Source: a virus
Reading direction: 5' to 3' (one strand)
Virus record (IMG/VR): IMGVR_UViG_3300043464_001238
Location: 1 to 47,862 of that record
Length of the DNA: 47,862 nt
Positions 16,813-24,484 of the stretch are shown in pieces. The notes under the pieces were generated by a model. The model was given only the letters and a program-made list of their open reading frames with translations. It did not search any database and had not been told where the DNA came from. Each line of letters opens with the position of its first letter. Position 1 is the first letter of the stretch. A program made the position numbers and the translations under genes.

Positions 16813-19065
16813 ATGCCGTACGGTACTATCAAGGTTGATACGATTACGTTTACGAATGCGGGCGTAGATAAGAGTGTTTCAATTTCGGGCTTAGTTCAAA
16901 ACCCTACCTTTACCGGTAACGTAACGGCAACAGGTACCATCTCCGGTTTAATTGTTCAGGCCCCAACGGTAACTGGTACGACTGCCAACTTTGCATCTGG
17001 TGTTTACACCACGCAAATTTCTGGTGCAATTGTTAAAGTTCCAGCAGGAAGCGCTGGTGCTCCAAGTATTCAAGTAGGTGTTGGCGCAAGTGTGGCGCCT
17101 GGTTTATATGGTGCAGGCACTGACCTTTTAGGTATTAGCACAGGTGGCGCAGGAAGAATTTTTATTGATTCAACGGGCAGACTTGGGGTTGGGACAAGTA
17201 GTCCATCATCACCTTTACATGTTTTATCCTCTTCTACACTTATAGCAACTTTTAGTGGGCCTGCTAACGCTTATTTAGATGTTACCGATGGTACCGGTGT
17301 TTTTCGTGTTCAATTATCTTCAAATACTCCAGTAATAGGATCAAGCACAAACCATGGTTTAATTTTTAATACCAACGCCACTGAGCGTATGCGTATTTTG
17401 GCCGGAGGCAACGTAGGCATTGGAACAGGTAATCCTCAAGCAACCCTTGATGTTGGCGCAAAGTTTAGAGTTGATACAACAAGTGCGTTTGGCGTTCTAA
17501 GTCTTGCCAGGCCCGATGGTACTCACTCTCCTTTTATCAGAGGAGCAGATAGTGCCGGAACAGCATCTGCGTTGCGTTTGGGAGATGTAGGTGGCTCACA
17601 AGCCGCAATGGACATTTCTGCTGCTGGGAACATTATTTTTTACACCAATACGGCAACAACCGAACGTCTCCGCATTGACAGCTCTGGTCAACTCACAGTA
17701 GCCGCAAAAACAAACGGTGTCACCAATGGCATAATTTACAACGTACCTTATACCGGCGGACAAGCTAACGCAGTATCACAAGTTCTTGCCGCTGCTACAG
17801 GAACCGCCAACGCTTTGGCGCGGATCAACATGTCAACTGTTGATCTTGCAAACACCAACGGTAGCTTTATCTCTTTTGCTACCTCTGCCGGTGGCGGTGG
17901 GTCGCCGGTAGGCGATTTAACAACAGAAAAAATGCGTATAAGCCCAGTAGGTAACGTGGGGATTGGGACGACTTCGCCTACTGCAAAACTTACAGTATAC
18001 GGAGACGGCACCTCAACAGACACACTTGATGTTGTCAACCCATCTGCTACTAACGGTGCAACTATTCGTTTTGCTGACGTAAATTCAAGCTCAGCAATCA
18101 AAACAATCCCAGCAAGTAGCACTCATTCGCTAGGTTTCTTTGTTGCTGATGCAACCGTAGAACGGATGCGCATCGACAGCTCCGGCCGGGTGCTGGTGGG
18201 GACGAGTACGTCTTTTGGTGTTGGCACATCAAATGCCGGCCAACTCCAGGTAGCCGACACGAGTATCGGAATTGTTTCCCTTTCAACGTTTGCTAATACG
18301 GGAAACGGCGCGTTCTTAATGCTTGGAAAATCAAGAGGTACAAGCATTGGTTCTTACACGGTCGTTCAAGCCAATGATCAACTCGGTACTATTCGGTTTG
18401 CCGGTTCAGATGGAACATCCTTTCAGACATTTGGCGCTTCCATTGAAGCCTATGTAGACGGCACCCCAGGCACCAACGACATGCCAGGCCGCCTAGTGTT
18501 CTCCACCACCGCCGATGGCGCGAGCAGCCCGACGGAGAGGATGAGGATTGGTAACAGTGGATTTACCAATCTTTTTGTAACGGCCAATGATGGATTCCAA
18601 AGCCGAAATAGTGCTGCCGCTGGAACAACTCTCGCTGTATTTGCTGGCAGACATTCAGCGACTAGCACGACAGATGGGACTATCAGTTTTCAAGTCTGGA
18701 CTAACGGCAACGTCCAGAACACCAACAACTCTTACACAGCTATTTCTGATATCAAGCTGAAGGAGAATATCGTTGATGCAAGCTCCCAGTGGGCCGATCT
18801 CAAGGCACTTCGGGTTCGCAACTACAATCTGAAGGAAGGGCAGACCCATAAGCAGATTGGACTCGTTGCTCAGGAAGTGGAGCCCATCTCTCCTGGACTG
18901 GTCTACGAATCCCCCGACCGCGACGCAGAAGGAAACGACCTCGGCACCGTCACCAAGAGCGTCAACTATTCGGTGCTCTACATGAAAGCAGTCAAAGCCC
19001 TGCAGGAAGCCATGGAACGCATCGAAACTCTGGAAGCCAAGGTCGCAGCCCTGGAGGGAAACTAA
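16813..19065 (+). CDS. Tail fibre with C-terminal S74 intramolecular chaperone
   Basis: 750 residues. Residues 1-75 repeat the shaft phrases of the previous gene (TGTTANFASGVYTTQISGA). The middle has head-type repeats such as GRLGVGTSSPSSPLHV and ERMRI(D/L)SSG(R/Q). From about residue 642 a Peptidase_S74 domain begins: SDIKLKENI holds the presumed catalytic Ser-Lys, and IGLVAQEVEPISPGLV follows. The end is a coiled coil (ALQEAMERIETLEAKVAALEGN). S74 domains trimerise the fibre and then cut themselves off. The last ~330 nt look more GC-rich than the preceding shaft, suggesting modular exchange. Confidence 0.9.
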   Translation: MPYGTIKVDTITFTNAGVDKSVSISGLVQNPTFTGNVTATGTISGLIVQAPTVTGTTANFASGVYTTQISGAIVKVPAGSAGAPSIQVGVGASVAPGLYGAGTDLLGISTGGAGRIFIDSTGRLGVGTSSPSSPLHVLSSSTLIATFSGPANAYLDVTDGTGVFRVQLSSNTPVIGSSTNHGLIFNTNATERMRILAGGNVGIGTGNPQATLDVGAKFRVDTTSAFGVLSLARPDGTHSPFIRGADSAGTASALRLGDVGGSQAAMDISAAGNIIFYTNTATTERLRIDSSGQLTVAAKTNGVTNGIIYNVPYTGGQANAVSQVLAAATGTANALARINMSTVDLANTNGSFISFATSAGGGGSPVGDLTTEKMRISPVGNVGIGTTSPTAKLTVYGDGTSTDTLDVVNPSATNGATIRFADVNSSSAIKTIPASSTHSLGFFVADATVERMRIDSSGRVLVGTSTSFGVGTSNAGQLQVADTSIGIVSLSTFANTGNGAFLMLGKSRGTSIGSYTVVQANDQLGTIRFAGSDGTSFQTFGASIEAYVDGTPGTNDMPGRLVFSTTADGASSPTERMRIGNSGFTNLFVTANDGFQSRNSAAAGTTLAVFAGRHSATSTTDGTISFQVWTNGNVQNTNNSYTAISDIKLKENIVDASSQWADLKALRVRNYNLKEGQTHKQIGLVAQEVEPISPGLVYESPDRDAEGNDLGTVTKSVNYSVLYMKAVKALQEAMERIETLEAKVAALEGN

Positions 19066-19067
19066 AC

Positions 19068-19574
19068 GTGGATATTATTCTCCACTTGGGAGGTAATTCG
19101 GTCAGAGCAACTAAGGCCGCTGAACTTGCTCTGCAATATCCAAATGCAGCCGTGGTCATCTCCTCGGAAGGGGGTGACCATGGCCTCAGTTATTACGACG
19201 CTGCTGGCATTGATCGCAGTCGAATTACAATCGACATGCAGGCCTGGGACACCGTCACCAACTTCACTCATACCTATAAGTTGTTGCGTCGACTTGGCAT
19301 CACACGTTTGTTTGTGGTCACTGATTCCTCCCACATGCCACGAGCGCTTGCTATTGCAGAACAAGTGTGGGGTGGGCGTGTTCCCATTGAAGGTCACAGT
19401 TACCAAGATGGTGATGGCTACAAAACATCCGACGCCACTCACATCAAAATCGACACATGGAGAGCCTGGATGTGGCGTAGACTTGGTATTTTGCCGTACT
19501 GGATTTCTGTAAGGCAAGCACGAAGTGGGTTTGTGTCAACAGAAAAACATTCATTTTTGGAAATTGGTTTTTAA
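19068..19574 (+). CDS. YdcF/ElyC-like DUF218 protein
   Basis: A 168-residue protein starting at GTG 19068, two nucleotides after the fibre stop. ILHLGGNSVRATKAAELALQ, VVISSEGG, DTVTNFTHTYKLL and LFVVTDSSHMPRALAIAE match the order of motifs in the DUF218 (YdcF/SanA/ElyC) family, which has a Rossmann-like fold and in bacteria affects envelope homeostasis. No N-terminal membrane helix is present, unlike many bacterial homologues. Substrate unknown; the position after a tail fibre suggests a virion or envelope-related role by inference only. Confidence 0.75.
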   Translation: MDIILHLGGNSVRATKAAELALQYPNAAVVISSEGGDHGLSYYDAAGIDRSRITIDMQAWDTVTNFTHTYKLLRRLGITRLFVVTDSSHMPRALAIAEQVWGGRVPIEGHSYQDGDGYKTSDATHIKIDTWRAWMWRRLGILPYWISVRQARSGFVSTEKHSFLEIGF

Positions 19575-19600
19575 CTAAGGTTGCTTAAATCAACAAACTG

Positions 19601-19610
19601 TTAAAATAAG
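19601..19610 (+). promoter_or_regulatory. Putative late promoter box
   Basis: TTAAAATAAG, hexamer TAAAAT ending 19 nt before ATG 19627, followed by AAAAAC. Confidence 0.5.
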
Positions 19611-19626
19611 AAAAACATTTATCAAC

Positions 19627-19950
19627 ATGTCTACTGTTACCTGGGATATTGCACAGCTTGAGCGTCATCTTCCTGATGGAGACACATGCCCAGACGGTGC
19701 TGTTTCCACGATCCACTGGACTGCATCCCTGGAAGAAGGCGGTGAAGTAGCCAGTGTTTACGGCAGCGTTGGGTTAGGTGAACCAGCCTCCGGTTCCTTT
19801 ACGCCGTACAATCAACTGACCAAATCGCAAGTTGTTGGTTGGTTACTGGCAGCACTTGGCGTTGATCAAGTTGTTTCCATTGAGAAAAGTTTGAATGACC
19901 AAATTCAACAAAAACTCAACCCAACATCAGCTGCTGGCATCCCCTGGTGA
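19627..19950 (+). CDS. Small phage protein, 107 aa
   Basis: Begins MSTVTWDIAQLERHLPDG and contains YNQLTKSQVVGWLLAALG and a C-terminus ending GIPW. I recall this pattern from a widespread family of small phage proteins of unknown function found near tail and lysis genes. No enzyme motif. The promoter box upstream points to late expression. Confidence 0.7.
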   Translation: MSTVTWDIAQLERHLPDGDTCPDGAVSTIHWTASLEEGGEVASVYGSVGLGEPASGSFTPYNQLTKSQVVGWLLAALGVDQVVSIEKSLNDQIQQKLNPTSAAGIPW

Positions 19951-19986
19951 TTATTTGCTATATTTTACGTAAGCTAACTGACTGAC

Positions 19987-20178
19987 ATGGCCTGCAAAAA
20001 GTCTCAACTGGTTTCCGCCATCAACTCCTTTGGTTCTGCACGTGCCACAGGTGACGGCAACCTTATTGCGTTTGCCGCTGAACTCATTGGCAAACTGGTT
20101 GATACCCTGGAGTTTGAACCGGAATCGGAAGAAGAAGCTATTACTCCCGAAGTTGTGGCAGAAGAAACTGCTGAGTAA
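19987..20178 (+). CDS. Small acidic helical protein, 63 aa
   Basis: MACKKSQLVSAINSFGSARATGDGNLIAFAAELIGKLVDTLEF followed by a Glu-rich tail. The pattern is familiar from cyanophage genomes, function unknown. Upstream GCTATATTTTACG may serve as promoter. Confidence 0.65.
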   Translation: MACKKSQLVSAINSFGSARATGDGNLIAFAAELIGKLVDTLEFEPESEEEAITPEVVAEETAE

Positions 20179-20189
20179 TTGACACACTT

Positions 20190-20218
20190 GATCTAAAGTT
20201 AGTAAAAAGCTTTAGGTC
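20190..20218 (+). promoter_or_regulatory. Hairpin abutting the endolysin start codon
   Basis: GATCTAAAG pairs with CTTTAGGTC (nine pairs, one G-U) around an 11-nt A-rich loop, ending one nucleotide before ATG 20220. A TTGACA at 20179-20184 lies just upstream as a possible -35. Placement relative to the start is the same as at the lysozyme gene. Confidence 0.55.
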
Positions 20219-20219
20219 G

Positions 20220-21227
20220 ATGTCAATAAAATTTGTCGAGGCAGCCGAGTTTTTCAAAGGACTGCCACATCAAGTTGACGCATTTAACTGGCTCCAGGAT
20301 CAGGTTTCCTCCTCGGTCCTGGAGACTTTTGCGTCTAAGTACCGAAAAAAACCAACACCGCCCCAAAGTTTTGACAACACCTGGGACGGTGTATTTGCCG
20401 CAGCAAAAGCAGCGGGCAGTAAATATCCGGAAGTTGTTGCGGCTCAGTGGGCACTGGAATCAGGCTGGGGCAAACACACATCAGGTACTCACAACTACTT
20501 TGGATTAAAGGGAAGTGGGTCCAACGTCAACACCCAAGAATTTCTCAACGGTAAATGGGTCACGATCAAAGCCGGATTCATTGATTTCCCCGACCTTTAC
20601 ACCTGTGTTTGCTACTTAGTCGAGCGCTGGTACAAAGACTTTGGTCGTTACCAAGGTGTTAATCGTGCCAAAAGTGCTGAAGAATGCGCCAGGCTTTTAG
20701 TTACCGAAGGGTATGCCACTGATCCAAACTACGCAACAAAACTGATTGGCATTTTATCCAAACAAGACAAGCCCTCAACGCCAGCAATAAAACCTGAAAC
20801 GTCAGCTAAATTCCAACCCTGGAGCCCATTCACAACCAAAGTCACGGAACACATCACCTACGGTGAATTGACTTTGAATCAAGAAGCTCGTCGTTTCACC
20901 AAGCAGTACCAGTGTGAGACAGCTTTGGAACTGTGTAAGTTCTTAGAAAAAGCACGTGCTGCATTTGGAAACAAGCCGTTGGTAATTACCAGTGGTTCAC
21001 GGCCGGAACCAATTAATTCACAAGTTGGTGGCGCAAGAAACAGTGAGCACACCTACGACGCACCCTCTAAAGGTGCCGTTGACTTTTACATTGATGGCGT
21101 CAGTGTCTACACACTGCAAGACTGGTGTGACAAAAATTGGCCGTACTCAGTTGGTTATGGTGCCAAAAAGGGATTTGTTCATCTTGGGATGAGGGAAAGC
21201 AAAGCGCGAATTCGCTGGGACTACTGA
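20220..21227 (+). CDS. Two-domain endolysin: glucosaminidase plus M15-like peptidase
   Basis: 335 residues. About 50-180 form a FlgJ-type N-acetylglucosaminidase/muramidase domain: VVAAQWALESGWGKHTSGTHNYFGLKG has the catalytic Glu, and FIDFPDLYTCVCYLVERWYK and YATDPNYATKLI follow the family order. About 195-335 resemble the peptidase M15 zinc carboxypeptidase type: ITSGSRPEPINSQVGGARNSEHTYD...AVDFYI supplies the H and D metal ligands and GYGAKKGFVHLGM the third His. It would cut both glycan and peptide bonds. The domains are linked by a Pro/Lys-rich segment. It overlaps the next gene by 1 nt. Confidence 0.85.
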   Translation: MSIKFVEAAEFFKGLPHQVDAFNWLQDQVSSSVLETFASKYRKKPTPPQSFDNTWDGVFAAAKAAGSKYPEVVAAQWALESGWGKHTSGTHNYFGLKGSGSNVNTQEFLNGKWVTIKAGFIDFPDLYTCVCYLVERWYKDFGRYQGVNRAKSAEECARLLVTEGYATDPNYATKLIGILSKQDKPSTPAIKPETSAKFQPWSPFTTKVTEHITYGELTLNQEARRFTKQYQCETALELCKFLEKARAAFGNKPLVITSGSRPEPINSQVGGARNSEHTYDAPSKGAVDFYIDGVSVYTLQDWCDKNWPYSVGYGAKKGFVHLGMRESKARIRWDY

Positions 21228-21394
21228 TGGCTAAAGTAAAAAACAAAGATCCACACATACGTGTCAATATGTGTTGGCAAGTTGGTGATGAAAAAAAATG
21301 CGCCACACTCTCGAAAGAGGCGGCGTATGCAACACGGGATTGGGTAGAGCAACAAGGCGGATGCACTTGGTGGTTTCAAGCGCTGCCAGATTGA
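21227..21394 (+). CDS. Small protein with paired cysteines, 55 aa
   Basis: ATG overlaps the endolysin stop (TGATG). Starts MAKVKNKDPHIRVNMCW and ends GGCTWWFQALPD; three Cys and three Trp, no membrane helix. Probably co-expressed with the endolysin. Unknown function. Confidence 0.6.
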   Translation: MAKVKNKDPHIRVNMCWQVGDEKKCATLSKEAAYATRDWVEQQGGCTWWFQALPD

Positions 21395-21559
21395 TCAGCG
21401 ATCTTTGGCGCGACCAACCAACAAAGCACCAGCTTCAAGGAAACGATAGAGATAACCAATAAATGTGTCGTCTTTGCGCGTCGGAGTCAGCGCACAAACT
21501 AACGAACAAAAAGCGTGGAAAGCAAACAAGATTTCCAGGTAACGTTGAAATTGGGACAT
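21395..21559 (-). CDS. Small hydrophobic protein, 54 aa
   Basis: ATG at 21559, TGA ending at 21395. Begins MSQFQRYLEILFAFHAFCSL, continues with CALTPTRKDDTFIG and a second hydrophobic stretch FLEAGALLVG. A strong promoter box (TTAGAATAAGG) lies 19 nt upstream, supporting this as a gene. Similar short two-helix proteins occur in cyanophages. A holin-like role is possible given the adjacent endolysin, but it is on the other strand. Confidence 0.6.
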   Translation of the reverse strand: MSQFQRYLEILFAFHAFCSLVCALTPTRKDDTFIGYLYRFLEAGALLVGRAKDR

Positions 21560-21574
21560 GATCAATACCTTTTT

Positions 21575-21585
21575 CCTTATTCTAA
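21575..21585 (-). promoter_or_regulatory. Putative late promoter box
   Basis: On the minus strand TTAGAATAAGG followed by AAAAAGG, 19 nt before the start of the 54-aa gene. It lies across the stop codon end of the upstream minus-strand gene. Confidence 0.55.
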
Positions 21586-22023
21586 ATTGCTAGGCTTATA
21601 AATATAGAAAGATTTAAGATCTGGATTTATTCTCCACCTTGGGTCTTCATGCGTTTCAAACCAACGTCGCCACACCTTAAATTGTTTGTCTGGTACTGCA
21701 GACTCACACCTTAAACACAAAGAATCACCAGGCGGTAAATCAGTTACCCAATGACGAACTTGACGGATAGCTAAAGCTTGTATCTTGTTTCCTTCTTGCC
21801 CTGTCAAGGATGCCGACAAGGAACGCACCGACTTTTTGTTGCGTCTATTAAACCAGTCATTGAGTTGACGTTTTGATTTGCCGACTGCCAAGCTGGCCAG
21901 CCAAATGCAACCAGCATCCGTCCTTAGCCACGGCATCAGGCGCATCTTAAAGATGTACCCGTTTTTTAGTTGATACGTTGTTGTTTTTTTGCGGCGTCTA
22001 AAGCGTTTAGCTTCATACGTCAT
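21577..22023 (-). CDS. Basic hypothetical protein, 148 aa
   Basis: Lys/Arg-rich N-terminus, KSKRQLNDWFNRRNKKS in the middle, and QALAIRQVRHWVTDLPPGDSLCLRCESAVPDKQF later; ends with a Tyr-rich tail. The look is of a nucleic-acid binding protein. It overlaps the 45-aa gene upstream by 11 nt. Family not recognised. Confidence 0.65.
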   Translation of the reverse strand: MTYEAKRFRRRKKTTTYQLKNGYIFKMRLMPWLRTDAGCIWLASLAVGKSKRQLNDWFNRRNKKSVRSLSASLTGQEGNKIQALAIRQVRHWVTDLPPGDSLCLRCESAVPDKQFKVWRRWFETHEDPRWRINPDLKSFYIYKPSNLE

Positions 22024-22150
22024 ACATCTTGCAGCAACTAGCGTGTGGATTTTCTTGGCAGTACTGATACCAACGATGTGCCTGAGTTTTTGTTTTGGTT
22101 GGCCTTTGTTTTGTAAGACGAGACCAAAACGAAAGCAATCGGTAAATCAT
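22013..22150 (-). CDS. Tiny protein, 45 aa
   Basis: Begins at ATG 22150 inside the preceding stop (ATGA overlap) and ends at 22013, overlapping the next start. Sequence MIYRLLSFWSRLTKQ... ends with HRWYQYCQENPHASCCKMYDV; the -CxENP...CKMYDV ending is one I recall from small cyanophage proteins. The overlaps on both sides support a coupled three-gene unit. Confidence 0.6.
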   Translation of the reverse strand: MIYRLLSFWSRLTKQRPTKTKTQAHRWYQYCQENPHASCCKMYDV

Positions 22151-23091
22151 GGTCTGTTGGTGAGAGGGATAAAGATATCAGGGAACTTGTCCGTGTCCTG
22201 GTGCTCAGACTCCCATGCTTGCTGCCATTCTGACAGAGAGTGATCGTGAATGGCAAGAAAATATTCTTGATCATCTGCAGTGTCAACGTTTACCCAATAT
22301 TGATCACCTTGTTCAGATGGAATTTGGTCACCAATAAACCAAGTGGAACCATCGAGCACGGTAACGGTAATGCCTGAGTTAATAGCGCAGAGCAGTTCGG
22401 TGAATCCATTTGGTTGTTGTACGCTGCTGGAAATGACAGTGTCAACAAAAACAGGAGAAATAACATTGATTGTACGGCTGAAATCAATTGAGGTCTCCTG
22501 GAGCAGCAACGCAATATCACCCTCATCCTCCAGGGCGATGAACATCTCGGTTGGAGGAAACTCAACAACAAGTCCAAGCTCGTAATCAAGTGGTTCATTG
22601 CGAGTAGTCGAAACACAAATCAGGTATGCGCCAGCTTCCAGGGCGTAGTAGCGATCGTCGCCACGGTCGACGCGAAACCTTGAGAAACGGTTGTACAAAT
22701 CTGATTGTGCGCCCATAACCGTACCAAGGTACGGATGTGAGATTTCGTTGTCGCTGATGATTGACACAGAGTCTTCATCAAAAACTCCACGTCCTTGGAT
22801 AGGAATTGAATCCAAGTTGTACGCAGAAACTTGAATGTAGTTCGGACGCGGTGGCCCTTTGGTAACAACAATCCAACCAGGGATTACAAGGTTAATTTGA
22901 AACCAATGGTTGTAAGTGCCGCCGCCGAAGCCACCGTTTGACGTTTGGTTGGTATCCTTGTAGCCAATGACTTTATTTTGCGGGCCCAGCTTACCCTTTA
23001 AATAGCGCAGTGAAGTTGTACTAAAGGTACCAAGTACCAATGGATTTGATTTACTGCGATTGGCTTGGGCAATAGCCGGGTTGCGCGACAT
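22147..23091 (-). CDS. Putative virion structural protein, 314 aa
   Basis: Starts MSRNPAIAQANRSKSNPLVLG, with FSTTSLRYLKGKLG and GYKDTNQTSNGGFGGGTYNHWFQINL near the N-terminus, then beta-rich acidic sequence. This N-terminal pattern is one I associate with conserved cyanophage structural proteins, unnamed. A perfect late-promoter box (TTACAATAAGG) precedes it, consistent with a virion role. It is coupled to the 45-aa gene. Confidence 0.7.
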   Translation of the reverse strand: MSRNPAIAQANRSKSNPLVLGTFSTTSLRYLKGKLGPQNKVIGYKDTNQTSNGGFGGGTYNHWFQINLVIPGWIVVTKGPPRPNYIQVSAYNLDSIPIQGRGVFDEDSVSIISDNEISHPYLGTVMGAQSDLYNRFSRFRVDRGDDRYYALEAGAYLICVSTTRNEPLDYELGLVVEFPPTEMFIALEDEGDIALLLQETSIDFSRTINVISPVFVDTVISSSVQQPNGFTELLCAINSGITVTVLDGSTWFIGDQIPSEQGDQYWVNVDTADDQEYFLAIHDHSLSEWQQAWESEHQDTDKFPDIFIPLTNRP

Positions 23092-23111
23092 TATTTGATA
23101 TAATTCCTTTT

Positions 23112-23122
23112 CCTTATTGTAA
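23112..23122 (-). promoter_or_regulatory. Putative late promoter box
   Basis: Minus-strand TTACAATAAGG then AAAAGGAATTATAT, hexamer ending 24 nt before the start at 23091. Confidence 0.55.
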
Positions 23123-23133
23123 GTGCGCTCAAT

Positions 23134-23805
23134 TCAACCCTCATCGTATTCAGGTGGTGGTGCTGCTTCCCGTGGATTGGTAATCGTTTGTTTGTACTGC
23201 GTGGCAGCCAGAGCGTCAGCCTGCACTTTCTTCCGTGCCCTGGCATAGCACATTAATTTACTTGGCTCAAATTCCAAGACGAGTGGGTGAATGCGGCCAG
23301 GGGGATAGTCCCTGTTCCAGCTGGAAAGCATGTGTACAGGATTAAAACATTCCGGATTGCCACACACGCGAGTCACAAAGAACTTACCAACATCTCCCCA
23401 CGCGCACTGGTAGACAGCTTTATGGAGCGAGACGTATTCAGATGATTGCTTGGCGTAATGAGAACGGTAAGAAGGAAGGCACGCACGTTTGGAATTACCA
23501 CGTATGTGCCAGCACTCATCCATGGTTGTGACATTAATTCGGTTCCAGATCGCAGCATATTTGTGCTTGTAGTTGGGATCCAGGTAGTTGATGTCAAAAC
23601 CGCAGACGTTCTTCCAGATTTTTTGGACACAGTAGTAACACCAATGGTTTTCCTGGTCACGTATGTCGTGGTTGTGCGGACACACGTAGCCCCGGTAGTA
23701 GCCGTACTCATCGAGGGTCTTGTCGTCACATTGATTTGCATTTCGCAAATAACGAATGTTGAGCCGAGCGTTAAGTTCGGAAACCTGAGCAATCAAATTT
23801 GCCAT
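23134..23805 (-). CDS. HNH-type homing endonuclease-like zinc protein
   Basis: 223 residues with several metal clusters: VCPHNHDIRDQENHWCYYC (Cys/His) near residue 45, CWHIRG near 100, and VTRVCGNPECFNPVHML near 165. The last has the C-N-P-x-C-x-N-P-x-H form of the H-N-H homing endonuclease family. It starts one nucleotide after the upstream gene's stop. Two such genes side by side next to a long inverted repeat suggest a mobile cassette. Confidence 0.65.
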   Translation of the reverse strand: MANLIAQVSELNARLNIRYLRNANQCDDKTLDEYGYYRGYVCPHNHDIRDQENHWCYYCVQKIWKNVCGFDINYLDPNYKHKYAAIWNRINVTTMDECWHIRGNSKRACLPSYRSHYAKQSSEYVSLHKAVYQCAWGDVGKFFVTRVCGNPECFNPVHMLSSWNRDYPPGRIHPLVLEFEPSKLMCYARARKKVQADALAATQYKQTITNPREAAPPPEYDEG

Positions 23806-23806
23806 G

Positions 23807-24142
23807 TCAGTTTGAGTCCAATATGAGATTGGTGGTAAGGGATCTGGAGCGAAGGATCAGTTCCTTGCGATTGTCACGGTCAGATGCGACGTGAATGACA
23901 TCGCTCTCCAGGGGGTCCTGGCCGGTGCGTAGGAAGTAGACAAGCCTGTGGGCCTGGTACTGCCCTCCCCCCAGCCTCACCACGTAGTAGCGGGTGGCTG
24001 GGACGTATTTCCCGGCCATGTCTCCTTCGGCGTGCCAGCCCGTTGTACAGGCCCATTCCAGGCCCGATGGGTACCGAGTCGACAACCGAAGCTTGGATTC
24101 CAAGTGCCAGAGAGGTGGCAGTGGTACACGTGGCCTACCCAT
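23807..24142 (-). CDS. Degenerate HNH-like endonuclease, 111 aa
   Basis: YYVVRLGGGQYQAHRLVYFL and DVIHVASDRDNRKELILRS follow the order of phage HNH proteins (YY-VRL-...-AHR-V, IDHIDGDR-NNR), but the central D-H is replaced by I-H-V-A, so nuclease activity is uncertain. ATG 24142 is chosen; an upstream TTG extension would translate the palindromic element. The left arm of that element begins 2 nt before this ATG. Confidence 0.55.
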   Translation of the reverse strand: MGRPRVPLPPLWHLESKLRLSTRYPSGLEWACTTGWHAEGDMAGKYVPATRYYVVRLGGGQYQAHRLVYFLRTGQDPLESDVIHVASDRDNRKELILRSRSLTTNLILDSN

Positions 24143-24143
24143 A

Positions 24144-24367
24144 AAACCCGAGAATGCCCCCTGTTTATCTTTATTAGATCCAAATGACACTTTGCCGAAA
24201 GTGTCATTATTTGTCAAGTAATCTCAAGTGAGATTGTACTTGAGACACTAAACACAACCCACCAATCCCACCGTCTCATTCCTGTCTCACCATGACTCAA
24301 ATAATGACACTTTCAGTAAAGTGTCATGTGCGTCACGTAAAGATAAAAGGGGGGCATTCTCGGGTTT
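24144..24367. repeat. 224-bp nested palindromic intergenic element
   Basis: Outer arms 24144-24172 and 24339-24367 are inverted copies, 27 of 29 identical (core AAACCCGAGAATGCCCCC). Inside, 10-11 nt from each arm, are two palindromes: AATGACACTTT-gccg-AAAGTGTCATT (24183-24208) and AATGACACTTT-cagt-AAAGTGTCAT (24303-24327). The ~94-nt centre has a further palindrome AATCTCA-AG-TGAGATT (24220-24235). The layout is symmetric. Candidates: divergent operator, replication origin, or miniature mobile element; no clear target-site duplication is visible. Confidence 0.75.
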
Positions 24368-24484
24368 CACCCGTACTCCACCCCCTCAATGCGTACACCT
24401 TGCTACAAAAAATCCCCTGTTTCCAGGGGATCCATCACCTTGGCACCAATCAAGCCTCAGTCGTCTCACATGAGACCAGTCTCA
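24241..24484. promoter_or_regulatory. Cluster of GTCTCA/TGAGAC hexamers
   Basis: TGAGAC at 24241; GTCTCA at 24273, 24284, 24463 and 24479; TGAGAC at 24471. 24463-24476 is the perfect palindrome GTCTCACATGAGAC. Together with the nested palindromes this gene-free stretch (24143-24481) is dense in potential protein-binding sites. I see no gene in it. Confidence 0.45.
24407..24431 (-). terminator. Rho-independent terminator of the glycosyltransferase gene
   Basis: Minus strand: ATCCCCTG, loop GAAA, CAGGGGAT, then TTTTTTG. A strong 8-bp GC-rich stem with a U tract, 50 nt beyond the stop at 24482. Confidence 0.8.
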
